This document shows, in pieces, positions 37,061 through 49,429 of a DNA stretch of 64,000 bases. A program made the translations under genes and the position numbers. The notes beneath the pieces are model-generated. The model was not told the DNA's origin, did no database searches, and saw nothing but the letters and a program-made list of their open reading frames with translations. Location: positions 16,557,001 to 16,621,000 of the forward strand of contig OY756966.1 in assembly GCA_963580455.1 (NCBI GenBank), written 5' to 3'. Position 1 is the first letter of the stretch; each line of letters starts with the position of its first letter. The DNA comes from Euonymus europaeus (Eukaryota; Streptophyta; Magnoliopsida; Celastrales; Celastraceae).

Positions 37061-38569
37061 ATAGAGGGAGTTGAGCAACTTCGGACTATCAAAGTAGCTC
37101 GGGATAGACTTTTTGTTGTTCTTCTATGTCAACTTTTACGAGTATAAGCTTCCTACATTATTTCGATGGCAAAACACCAGCTTTCTATGACAAATTGACA
37201 AAACCGTTAAAAGCTCCTCCATAGAGAGAGTTGAGCAACTACGGACTATCAAAGTTGCTCGGGATAGACTTTTAATGGTTCTTCTATGTCAAATTTAACA
37301 AGTATAAGCTTCCTACATTATTTCAATGCCAAAACACCAACTTTCTATGACAAATAGACAAAACCGTTAAAAGCTCCTCCATAGAGAGAGTTGAGCAACT
37401 TCGGACAATCAAAGTTGCTCGTGATATACTTTTTATTGTTCTTCTATGTCAAATTCTACGAGTATAAGCTTCCTACATTATTTCGATGCCAAAACACCAA
37501 CTTTCTACGACAAATAGATAAAATCGTTAAAAGCTCCACCATAGAAAGTGTTGAGCAACTTCGGACTATCAAAATTGCTCGGGATAGACTTTTTATTGTA
37601 CTTCTATGTCAAATTTTACGAGTATAAGTTTCCTACACTATTTCGATGCCAAAACACCAACTTTCTATGACAAATGGACAAAACCGTTAAAACCTCCTCC
37701 ATAGAGAGAGTTGAGCAACTACGGACTATCAAAGTTGCTCGGGATAGACTTTTAATTGTTCTTCTATGTCAAATGTAACGAGTATAAGCTTCCTACATTA
37801 TTTCAATGCCAAAACACCAACTTTCTATGACAAATAGACAAAACCGTTAGAAGCTCCTCCATAGAGAGAGTTGAGCAACTTCGAACTATCAAAATTGCTC
37901 GGGATAGAATTTTTATTGTTCTTCTATGTAAAATTATACGAGTATAAGCTTCCTACATTATTTCGATGCCAAAACACCAACTTTCTATGACAAATGGACA
38001 AAACCGTTAAAACCTCCTCCATAGAGAGAGTTGAGCAACTACGGACTATCAAAGTTGCTCGGGATAGACTTTTTGTTGTTCTTCTATGTCAAATTTTACG
38101 AGTATAAGCTTCCTACATTATTTCAATGCCAAAACACCAACTTTCAATGACATATGGACAAAACCGTTAAAAGCTCCTCCATAGAGAGAGTTGATTAACT
38201 ACAGACTATCAAAGTTGCTCGGGATAGACTTTTTGTTTTTCTTCTATGTCAACTTTTACGAGTATAAGCTTCCTACATTATTTCGATGCCAAAACACCAA
38301 CTTTCCCTGACAAATGGACAAAACCGTTAAAAGCTCCTCCATAGATAGAGTTGAGCAACTTCGAACTATCAAAGTTGCTCGGGATAGACTTTTTATTGTT
38401 CTTTTATGTCAAATTTTACGAGTATAAGATTCCTACATTATTTCGAAGCCAAAACACCAACTTTCTATGACAAATAGACAAAACCGTTAAACGCTCCTCC
38501 ATAGAGAGAGTTGAGCAACTTCGGACTATCAAAGTTGCTCGGGATAGACTTTTTGTTGTTCTTCTATGT

Positions 38570-41500
38570 CAACTTTTACGAGTATAAGCTACCTACATTA
38601 TTTCGATGCCAAAACACCAACTTTCCATGACAAATGGACAAAACCGTTAAAACTTCCCTATGGATAGAGTTGAGCAACTTCGAACTATCAAAGTTGCTCG
38701 GGATAGACTTTTTATTGTTCTTCTATGTCAAATTTTACGAGTATAAGCTTCTTACATTATTTCGATGCCAAAACACCAACTTTTAATGACAAATGGACAA
38801 AACCGTTAAAACCTCCTCCATAGAGAGGGTTGAGCAACTACGGATTATCAAAGGTGCTCGGGATAGACTTTTAATTGTTCTTCTATGTCAAATGTAACGA
38901 GTATAAGCTTCCTACATTATTTCAATGCCAAAACACCAACTTTCTATGACAAATAGACAAAACCGTTAAAAGCTCCTCCATAGAGAGAGTTGAGCAACTT
39001 CGAACTATCAAAATTGCTCGGGATAGACTTTTTATTGTTCTTCTATGTAAAATTATACGAGTATAAGCTTCCTACATTATTTCGATGCCAAAACACAAAA
39101 TTTCTATGAAAAATAGACAAAACCGTTAAAAACTCCTCCATAGAGAGAGTTGAGAAACTTCGAACTATCAAAGTTGCTCGGGATAGACTTTTTATTGTTC
39201 TTCTATGTCAACTTTTACGAGTATAAGCTTCCTACATTATTTCGATGCCAAAACACCAACTTTGCAGGACAACTGGACAAAACCGGTAAAAGCTCCTCCA
39301 TAGAGAGAGTTGAGCAACTTCGAACTATCAAAATTGCTCGGGATAGACTTTTTATTGTTCTTCTATGTAAAATTATACGAGTATAAGCTTCCTAAATTAT
39401 TTCGATGCCAAAACACCAACTTTCTATGACAAATGGACAAAACCGTTAAAAGCTCCTCCATAGAGAGAGTCGAGCAACTTCGGACTATCAAAGTTGCTCG
39501 GGATAGACTTTTTATTATTCTTCTATGTCAAATTTTACGAGTATATGCTTCCTACATTATTTCGATGCCAAAACACAAACTTTCTATGACAAATAGACAA
39601 AACCGTTAAAAGCTCCTCCATAGAGAGTGTTGAGAAACTTCGAACTATCAAAGTTGCTTGGGATAGACTTTTTGTTGTTCTTCTATGTCAACTTTTACGA
39701 GTACAAGCTTCCTACATTACTTCGATGCCAAAACACCAACTTTCCAGAACAACTGGACAAAACCGTTAAAAGCTCCTCCATAGAGAGAGTTGAGCAACTT
39801 CGAACTATCAAAATTGCTCGGGATAGACTTTTTATTTTTCTTCTATGTCAAATTTAACGAGTATAAGCTTCCTGCATTATTTCAATGCCAAAACACCAAC
39901 TTTCTATGACAAATAGACAAAACCGTTAAAAGTTCCTCCATAGAGGGAGTTGAGCAACTTCGGACTATCAAAGTTGCTCGGGATAGACTTTTTGTTGTTC
40001 TTCTATGTCAACTTTTACGAGTATAAGCTTCCTACATTATTTCGATGCCAAAACACCAAATTTCTTTGACAAATAGACAAAACCGTTAAAAGCTCCTCCA
40101 TAGAGAGAGTTGAGCAACTACGGACTATCAAAGTTGCTCGGGATAGACTTTTAATGGTTCTTCTATGTCAAATTTAACGAGTATAAGCTTCCTACATTAT
40201 TTCAATGCCAAAACACCAACTTTCTATGACAAATAGACAAAACCGTTGAAAACTCCTCCATAGAGAGAGTTGAGAAACTTCGAACTATCAAAGTTGCTCG
40301 GGATAGACTTTTTGTTGTTCTTCTATGTCAACTTTTACGAGTATAAGCTTCCTACATTATTTCGATGCCAAAACAACAACTTTCCAGGACAATTGGACAA
40401 AACCATTAAAAGCTCCTCCATAGAGAGAGTTGAGCAACTGCGAACTATCAAAATTGCTCGGGATAGACTTTTTATTGTTCTTCTATGTAAAATTATACGA
40501 GTATAAGCTTCCTAAATTATTTCGATGCCAAAACACCAACTTTTTATGACAAATGGACAAAACCGTTAAAAGCTCCTCCATAGAGAGAGTCGAGCAACTT
40601 CGGACTATCAAAGTTGCTCGGGATAGACTTTTTATTGTTCTTCTATGTCAACTTTTACGAGTATAAGCTACCTACATTATTTCGATGCCAAAACACCAAC
40701 TTTCCATGACAAATGGACAAAACCGTTAAAACTTCCCTATGGATAGAGTTGAGCAACTTCGAACTATCAAAGTTGCTCGGGATAGACTTTTTATTGTTCT
40801 TCTATGTCAAATTTTACGAGTATAAGCTTCTTACATTATTTCGATGCCAAAACACCAACTTTTAATGACAAATGGACAAAACCGTTAAAACCTCCTCCAT
40901 AGAGAGAGTTGAGCAACTACGGATTATCAAAGGTGCTCGGGATAGACTTTTAATTGTTCTTCTATGTCAAATGTAACGAGTATAAGCTTCCTACATTATT
41001 TCAATGCCAAAACACCAACTTTCTATGACAAATAGACAAAACCGTTAAAAGCTCCTCCATAGAGAGAGTTGAGCAACTTCGAACTATCAAAATTGCTCGG
41101 GATAGACTTTTTATTGTTCTTCTATGTAAAATTATACGAGTATAAGCTTCCTACATTATTTCGATGCCAAAACACAAAATTTCTATGAAAAATAGACAAA
41201 ACCGTTAAAAACTCCTCCATAGAGAGAGTTGAGAAACTTCGAACTATCAAAGTTGCTCGGGATAGACTTTTTATTGTTCTTCTATGTCAACTTTTACGAG
41301 TATAAGCTTCCTACATTATTTCGATGCCAAAACACCAACTTTGCAGGACAACTGGACAAAACCGTTAAAAGCTCCTCCATAGAGAGAGTTGAGCAACTTC
41401 GAACTATCAAAATTGCTCGGGATAGACTTTTTATTGTTCTTCTATGTAAAATTATACGAGTATAAGCTTCCTAAATTATTTCGATGCCAAAACACCAACT

Positions 41501-42730
41501 TTCTATGACAAATGGACAAAACCGTTAAAAGCTCCTCCATAGAGAGAGTCGAGCAACTTCGGACTATCAAAGTTGCTCGGGATAGACTTTTTATTATTCT
41601 TCTATGTCAAATTTTACGAGTATATGCTTCCTACATTATTTCGATGCCAAAACACAAACTTTCTATGACAAATAGACAAAACCGTTAAAAGCTCCTCCAT
41701 AGAGAGTGTTGAGAAACTTCGAACTATCAAAGTTGCTTGGGATAGACTTTTTGTTGTTCTTCTATGTCAACTTTTACGAGTACAAGCTTCCTACATTACT
41801 TCGATGCCAAAACACCAACTTTCCAGAACAACTGGACAAAACCGTTAAAAGCTCCTCCATAGAGAGAGTTGAGCAACTTCGAACTATCAAAATTGCTCGG
41901 GATAGACTTTTTATTTTTCTTCTATGTCAAATTTAACGAGTATAAGCTTCCTGCATTATTTCAATGCCAAAACACCAACTTTCTATGACAAATAGACAAA
42001 ACCGTTAAAAGTTCCTCCATAGAGGGAGTTGAGCAACTTCGGACTATCAAAGTTGCTCGGGATAGACTTTTTGTTGTTCTTCTATGTCAACTTTTACGAG
42101 TATAAGCTTCCTACATTATTTCGATGCCAAAACACCAAATTTCTTTGACAAATAGACAAAACCGTTAAAAGCTCCTCCATAGAGAGAGTTGAGCAACTAC
42201 GGACTATCAAAGTTGCTCGGGATAGACTTTTAATGGTTCTTCTATGTCAAATTTAACGAGTATAAGCTTCCTACATTATTTCAATGCCAAAACACCAACT
42301 TTCTATGACAAATAGACAAAACCGTTGAAAACTCCTCCATAGAGAGAGTTGAGAAACTTCGAACTATCAAAGTTGCTCGGGATAGACTTTTTGTTGTTCT
42401 TCTATGTCAACTTTTACGAGTATAAGCTTCCTACATTATTTCGATGCCAAAACAACAACTTTCCAGGACAATTGGACAAAACCATTAAAAGCTCCTCCAT
42501 AGAGAGAGTTGAGCAACTTCGAACTATCAAAATTGCTCGGGATAGACTTTTTATTGTTCTTCTATGTAAAATTATACGAGTATAAGCTTCCTAAATTATT
42601 TCGATGCCAAAACACCAACTTTTTATGACAAATGGACAAAACCGTTAAAAGCTCCTCCATAGAGAGAGTCGAGCAACTTCGGACTATCAAAGTTGCTCGG
42701 GATAGACTTTTTATTGTTCTTCTATGTCAA
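38570..42730 (+). repeat. 13-monomer tandem duplication, offset 2,079 bp
   Basis: Copy 1 is ~38.57-40.65 kb and copy 2 ~40.65-42.73 kb. Equivalent points 39150 / 41229, 39627 / 41706 and 40270 / 42349 are all 2,079 bp apart. Shared private changes are GGATTATCAAAGGTGCTC (~38842 / ~40921), ACACAAAATTTC (~39094 / ~41173), GAGTACAAGC (~39700 / ~41779), CATTACTTCG (~39715 / ~41794) and GACAAAACCATTAAAAG (~40392 / ~42471, read as ~40400 / ~42479). The junction at ~40640-40655 is a chimeric monomer: a TTATTGTTCTTC start joined to CTTTTACGAG and then a GCTACC variant. Confidence 0.92.
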
Positions 42731-45700
42731 ATTTTACGAGTATATGCTTTCTACATTATTTCGATGCCAAAACACAAACTTTCTATGACAAATAGACAAA
42801 ACCGTTAAAAGCTCCTCCATAGAGAGAGTTGAGAAACTTCGAACTATCAAAGTTGCTCGGGATAGACTTTTTGCTGTTCTTCTATGTCAACTTTTACGAG
42901 TATAAGCTTCCTACATTATTTCGATGCCAAAACACCAACTTTCCAGAACAACTGGACAAAACCGTTAAAAGCTCCTCTATAGAGAGAGTTGAGCAACTTC
43001 GAACTATCAAAATTGCTCGGGATAGACTTTTTATTGTTCTTCTATGTAAAATTATACGAGTATAAGCTTCCTACATTATTTCGATGCCAAAACACCAACT
43101 TTCTATGACAAATAGATAAAATCGTTAACAGCTCCACCATTGAAAGAGTTGAGCAACTTCGGACTATCAAAATTGCTCGGGATAGACTTTTTGTTGTTCT
43201 TCTATGTCAAATTTTACGACTATAAGCAACCTACATTATTTCGATGCCAAAACACCAACTTTCTATGACAAATAGACAAAACCGTTAAAAGCTCCTCCAT
43301 AGAGAGAGTTGAGCAACTTCGGACAATCAAAGTTGCTCGGGATATACTTTTTGTTGTTCTTCTATGTCAAATTTTACGAGTATAAGCTTCCTACAATATT
43401 TCGATGCCAAAACACCAACTTTCTATGACAAATAGATAAAATCGTTAAAAGCTCCACCATAGAAAGAGTTGAGCAACTTCGGACTATCAAAATTGCTCGG
43501 GATAGACTTTTTATTGTTCTTCTATGTCAAATTTTACGAGTATAAGTTTCCTACATTATTTCGATGCCAAAACACCAACTTTCTATGACAAATAGACAAA
43601 ACCGTTAAAAACTCCTCCATAGAGAGAGTTGAGCAACTTCGGACAATCAAAGTTGCTCGGGATAGACTTTTTATTACTCTTCTATGTCAACTTTTACGAG
43701 TATAAGCTTCCTACATTATTTCGATGCCAAAACACCAACTTTCCAGGACAACTGGACAAAACCGTTAAAAGCTCCTCCATAGAGAGAGTTGAGCAACTTC
43801 GAACTATCATAATTGCTCGGGATAGACTTTTTATTGTTCTTCTATGTCAAATTTAACGAGTATAAGCTTCCTGCATTATTTCAATGCCAAAACACCAACT
43901 TTCTATGACAAATAGACAAAACCGTTAAAAGCTCCTCCATAGAGGGAGTTGAGCAACTTCGGACTATCAAAGTAGCTCGGGATAGACTTTTTGTTGTTCT
44001 TCTATGTCAACTTTTACGAGTATAAGCTTCCTACATTATTTCGATGGCAAAACACCAGCTTTCTATGACAAATTGACAAAACCGTTAAAAGCTCCTCCAT
44101 AGAGAGAGTTGAGCAACTACGGACTATCAAAGTTGCTCGGGATAGACTTTTAATGGTTCTTCTATGTCAAATTTAACAAGTATAAGCTTCCTACATTATT
44201 TCAATGCCAAAACACCAACTTTCTATGACAAATAGACAAAACCGTTAAAAGCTCCTCCATAGAGAGAGTTGAGCAACTTCGGACAATCAAAGTTGCTCGT
44301 GATATACTTTTTATTGTTCTTCTATGTCAAATTTTACGAGTATAAGCTTCCTACATTATTTCGATGCCAAAACACCAACTTTCTACGACAAATAGATAAA
44401 ATCGTTAAAAGCTCCACCATAGAAAGTGTTGAGCAACTTCGGACTATCAAAATTGCTCGGGATAGACTTTTTATTGTACTTCTATGTCAAATTTTACGAG
44501 TATAAGTTTCCTACATTATTTCGATGCCAAAACACCAACTTTCTATGACAAATGGACAAAACCGTTAAAACCTCCTCCATAGAGAGAGTTGTGCAACTAC
44601 GGACTATCAAAGTTGCTCGGGATAGACTTTTAATTGTTCTTCTATGTCAAATGTAACGAGTATAAGCTTCCTACATTATTTCAATGCCAAAACACCAACT
44701 TTCTATGACAAATAGACAAAACCGTTAAAAGCTCCTCCATAGAGGGAGTTGAGCATCTTCGGACTATCAAAGTAGCTCGGGATAGACTTTTTGTTGTTCT
44801 TCTATGTCAACTTTTACGAGTATAAGCTTCCTACATTATTTCGATGCCAAAACACCAACTTTCAATGACAAATAGATAAAATCGTTAACAGCTCCACCAT
44901 AGAAAGAGTTGAGCAACTTCGGACTATCAAAATTGCTCGGGATAGACTTTTTATTGTTCTTCTATGTCAAATTTTACGACTATAAGCTTCCTACATTATT
45001 TCGATGCCAAAACACCAACTTTCTATGACAAATAGACAAAACCGTTAAAAGCTTCTCCATAGAGAGAGTTGAGCAACTTCGGACTATCAAAGTTGCTCGG
45101 GATAGACTTTTAATGGTTCTTCTATGTCAAATTTAACGAGTATAAGCTTCCTACATTATTTCAATGCCAAAACACCAACTTTCTATGACAAATAGACAAA
45201 ACCGTTAAAAGCTCCTCCATAGAGAGAGTTGAGCAACTTCGGACAATCAAATTTGCTCGGGATATACTTTTTATTGTTCTTCTATGTCAAATTTTACGAG
45301 TATAAGCTTCCTACATTATTTCGATGCCAAAACACCAACTTTCTACGACAAATAGATAAAATCGTTAAAAGCTCCACCATAGAAAGTGTTGAGCAACTTC
45401 GGACTATCAAAATTGCTCGGGATAGACTTTTTATTGTACTTCTATGTCAAATTTTACGAGTATAAGTTTCCTACATTATTTCGATGCCAAAACACCAACT
45501 TTCTATGACAAATAGACAAAACCGTTAAAAACTCCTCCATAGAGAGAGTTGAGCAACTTCGGACAATCAAAGTTGCTCGGGATAGACTTTTTATTGTTCT
45601 TCTATGTAAAATTATACGAGTATAAGCTTCCTAAATTATTTCGATGCCAAAACACCAACTTTCTATGACAAATAGAAAAAACCGTTAAAAGCTCCTCCAT

Positions 45701-46188
45701 AGAGAGAGTTGAGCAACTACGGACTATCAAAGTTGCTCGGGATAGACTTTTAATGGTTCTTCTATGTCAAATTTAACGAGTATAAGCTTCCTACATTATT
45801 TCAATGCCAAAACACCAACTTTCTATGACAAATAGACAAAACCGTTAAAAGCTCCTCCATAGAGAGAGTTGAGCAACTTCGGACAATCAAAGTTGCTCGG
45901 GATATACTTTTTGTTGTTCTTCTATGTCAACTTTTACGAGTATAAGCTTCCTACATTATTTCGATGACAAAACACCAACTTTCTATGACAAATAGATAAA
46001 ATCGTTAACAGCACCACCATAGAAAGAGTTGAGCAACTTCGGACTATCAAAATTGCTCGGGATAGACATTTTATTGTTCTTCTATGTCAAATTTTACGAC
46101 TATAAGCTTCCTACATTATTTCGATGCCAAAACAACAACTTTCTATGACAAATAGACAAAACCGTTAAAAGCTCCTCCATAGAGAGAG

Positions 46189-47100
46189 TTGAGCAACTTC
46201 GGACAATCAAAGTTGCTCGGGATAGACTTTTTATTGTTCTTCTATGTCAACTTTTACGAGTATAAGATTCCTACATTATTTCGATGCCAAAACACCAACT
46301 TTCCAGGACAACTGGACAAAACCGTTAAAAGCTCCTCCATAGAGAGAGTTGAGCAACTTCGAACTATCAAAGTTGCTCGGGATAGACTTTTTATTGTTCT
46401 TCTATGTAAAATTATACGAGTATAAGCTTCCTACATTATTTAGATGCCAAAACACCAACTTTCTATGACAAATGGACAAAACCGTTAAAACCTCCTCCAT
46501 AGAGAGAGTTGAGTAACTACGGACTATCAAAGTTGCTCGGGATAGACTTTTTGTTGTTCTTCTATGTCAAATTTTACGAGTATAAGCTTCCTACATTATT
46601 TCAATGCCAAAACACCAACTTTCAATGACATATGTACAAAACCGTTAAAAGCTCCTCCATAGAGAGAGTTGAGCAACTACAGACTATCAAAGTTGCTCGG
46701 GATAGACTTTTTGTTGTTCTTCTATGTCAACTTTTACGAGTATAAGCTTCCTACATTATTTCGATGCCAAAACACTAACTTTCCAGAACAACTGGACAAA
46801 ACCGTTAAAAGCTCCTCCATAGAGAGAGTTGAGCAACTTCGAACTATCAAAGTTGCTCGGGATATAATTTTTATTGTTCTTCTATGTAAAATTATACGAG
46901 TATAAGCTTCCTACATTATTTCGATGGCAAAACACCAACTTTCTATGACAAATGGACAAAACCGTTAAAACCTCCTCAATAGAGAGAGTTGAGTAACTAC
47001 GGACTATCAAAGTTGCTCGGGATAGACTTTTTGTTGTTCTTCTATGTCAAATTTTACGAGTATAAGCTTCCTACATTATTTCAATGCCAAAACACCAACT
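46189..47100 (+). repeat. 3-monomer (480-bp) duplication
   Basis: Points 46189 and 46669 begin matching three-monomer series. The GAGTAACTACGG variant recurs at ~46511 and ~46991, and AAAGTTGCTCGG precedes the GTAAAATTATACG monomer in both. Divergence (TAGATGCC versus TCGATGGC, GATAGACTTT versus GATATAATTT) is greater than in the 9-16-monomer duplications, so this event may be older. Confidence 0.7.
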
Positions 47101-47629
47101 TTCCATGACAAATGGACAAAACCGTTAAAAGCTCCTCCATAGATAGAGTTGAGCAACTTCGAACTATCAAAGTTGCTCGGGATAGACTTTTTATTGTTCT
47201 TTTATGTCAAATTTTATGAGTTTAAGCTTCCTACATTATTTCGATGCCAAAACACCAACTTCCTATGACAAATAGACAAAACCGTTAAACGCTCCTCCAT
47301 AGAGAGAGTTGAGCGACTTCGGACTATCAAAGTTGCTCGGGATAGACTTTTTGTTGTTCTTCTATGTCAACTTTTACGAGTATAAGCTTCCTACATTATT
47401 TCAATGCCAAAACACCAACTTTCCATGACAAAAGGACAAAACCGTTAAAAGCTCCTCCATAGAGAGAGTTGAGCAACTACGAACTATCAAAGTTGCTCGG
47501 GATAGACTTTTAATTGTTTTTCTATGTCAAATGTAACGAGTATAAGCTTCCTACATTATTTCAATGCCAAAACACCAACATTCTATGACAAATAGACAAA
47601 ACCGTTAAAAGCTCCTCCATAGAGAGAGT

Positions 47630-48960
47630 GGAGCAACTACGGACTATCAAAGTTGCTCGGGATAGACTTTTAATTGTTCTTCTATGTCAAATGTAACGAG
47701 TATAAGCTTCCTACATTATTTCAATGCCAAAACACCAACTTTCTATGACAAATAGATAAAACCGTTAAAAGCTCCTCCATAGAAAGAGTTGAGCAACTTC
47801 GAACTATCAAAATTCCTCGGGATAGACTTTTTATTGTTCTTCTATGTCAAATTTTACGAGTATAAGCTTGCTACATTATTTCGATGCCAAAACACCAACT
47901 TTCTATGATAAATAGACAAAACCGTTAAAAGCTCCTCCATAGAGAGAGTTGAGCAACTTCGGACTATCAAAGTTGCTCGGAATAGACTTTTTATTGTTCT
48001 TCTATGTCAAATTTTACGAGTATAAGCTTGCAACATTATTTCGATGCCAAAACACCAACTTTCTATGACAAATAGATAAAATCGTTAACAGCTCCACCAT
48101 AGAAAGAATTGAGCAACTTCGGACTATCAAAATTGCTCGGGATAGACCTTTTATTGTTCTTCTATGTCAAATTTTACGACTACAAGCTTTCTACATTATT
48201 TCGATGCCAAAACACCAACTTGCTATGACAAATAGACAAAACCGTTAAAAGATCCTCCTTAGAGAGAGTTGAGCAACTTCGGACAATCAAAGTTGCTCAG
48301 GATAGACTTTTTATTGTTCTTCTATGTCAACTTTTACGAGTATAAGCTTCCTACATTATTTCGATGCCAAAACACCAACTTTCCAGGACAAATAGACAAA
48401 ACCGTTAAAAGCTCCTCCATAGAGAGAGTTGAGCAACTTCGAACTATCAAAATTGCTCGGGATAGACTTTTTATTGTTGTTCTATGTCAAATTTAACGAG
48501 TATAAGCTTCCTGCATTATTTCAATGCCAAAACACCAACTTTCTATGACAAATAGACAAAACCGTTAAAAGCTCCTCCATAGAGGGAGTTGAGCAACTTG
48601 GGACTATCAAAGTTGCTCGGGATAGACTTTTTGTTGTTCTTCTATGTCAACTTTTACGAGTATAAGCTTCCTCCATTATTTCGTTGCCAAAACACCAACT
48701 TTCTATGACAAATGGACAAAACCGTTAAAAGCTCCTCCATAGAGAGAGTTGAGCAACTACGGACTATCAAAGTTGCTCGGGATAGACTTTTAATGGTTCT
48801 TCTATGTCAAATTTAACGAGTATAAGCTTCCTACATTATTTCAATGCCAAAACACCAACTTTCTATGACAAATAGACAAAACCGTTAAAAGCTCCTCCAT
48901 AGAGAGAGTTGAGCAACTTCGGACAATCAAAGTTGCTCGGGATAGACTTTTTGTTGTTCT
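47630..48960 (+). repeat. Block repeated 14.87 kb downstream (62.50-63.83 kb)
   Basis: Rare variants GAGAGAGTGGAGC (~47621), AAGCTTGC (~47866), TTATTGTTGT (48471) and TTCGTTGCC (~48681) reappear in the same order at ~62490, ~62735, 63340 and ~63550. The offset is 14,869 bp for the third marker. That equals 93 x 160 minus 11, and exactly eleven 1-bp-short monomers lie between. The blocks are therefore in register after 93 monomers. Confidence 0.82.
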
Positions 48961-49429
48961 TCTATGTCAACTTTTACGAGTATAGGCTTCGTACATTATT
49001 TCGATGCCAAAACACCAACTTTCCAGAACAACTGGACAAAACCGTTAAAAGCTCCTCCATAGAGAGAGTTGAGCAACTTCGAACTATCAAAGTTGCTCGG
49101 GATAGACTTTTTATTGTTCTTCTATGTAAAATTATACGAGTATAAGCTTCCTACATTATTTCGATGCCAAAACACCAACTTTCTATGACAAATGGACAAA
49201 ACCGTTAAAACCTCCTCCATAGAGAGAGTTGAGCAACTACGGACTATCAAAGTTACTCGGGATAGACTTTTTATTGTTCTTCTATGTCAAATTTTACGAG
49301 TATAAGCTTCCTACATTATTTCAATGCCAAAACACCAACTTTCAATGACATATGGACAAAACCGTTAAAAGCTCCTCCATAGAGAGAGTTGAGCAACTAC
49401 AGACTATCAAAGTTGCTCGGGATAGACTT

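Larger units (their letters stand above)
31280..44730 (+). repeat. ~6.7-kb segmental tandem duplication (31.3-37.85 / 38.0-44.7 kb)
   Basis: Points at 31472, 31941, 32431, 32908 and 33551 recur 6,719 bp downstream (GAGTTGATTAAC, CCCTATGGATAG and successive matching monomers). Points at 35471, 35951, 36751 and 37391 recur 6,878 bp downstream. The 159-bp rise in offset reflects different later duplications inside each copy: a 12-monomer one in copy 1 and a 13-monomer one in copy 2. Similarity ends near 37.85 / 44.73 kb, where AGAGGGAGTTGAGCATC appears only in copy 2. Confidence 0.88.
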
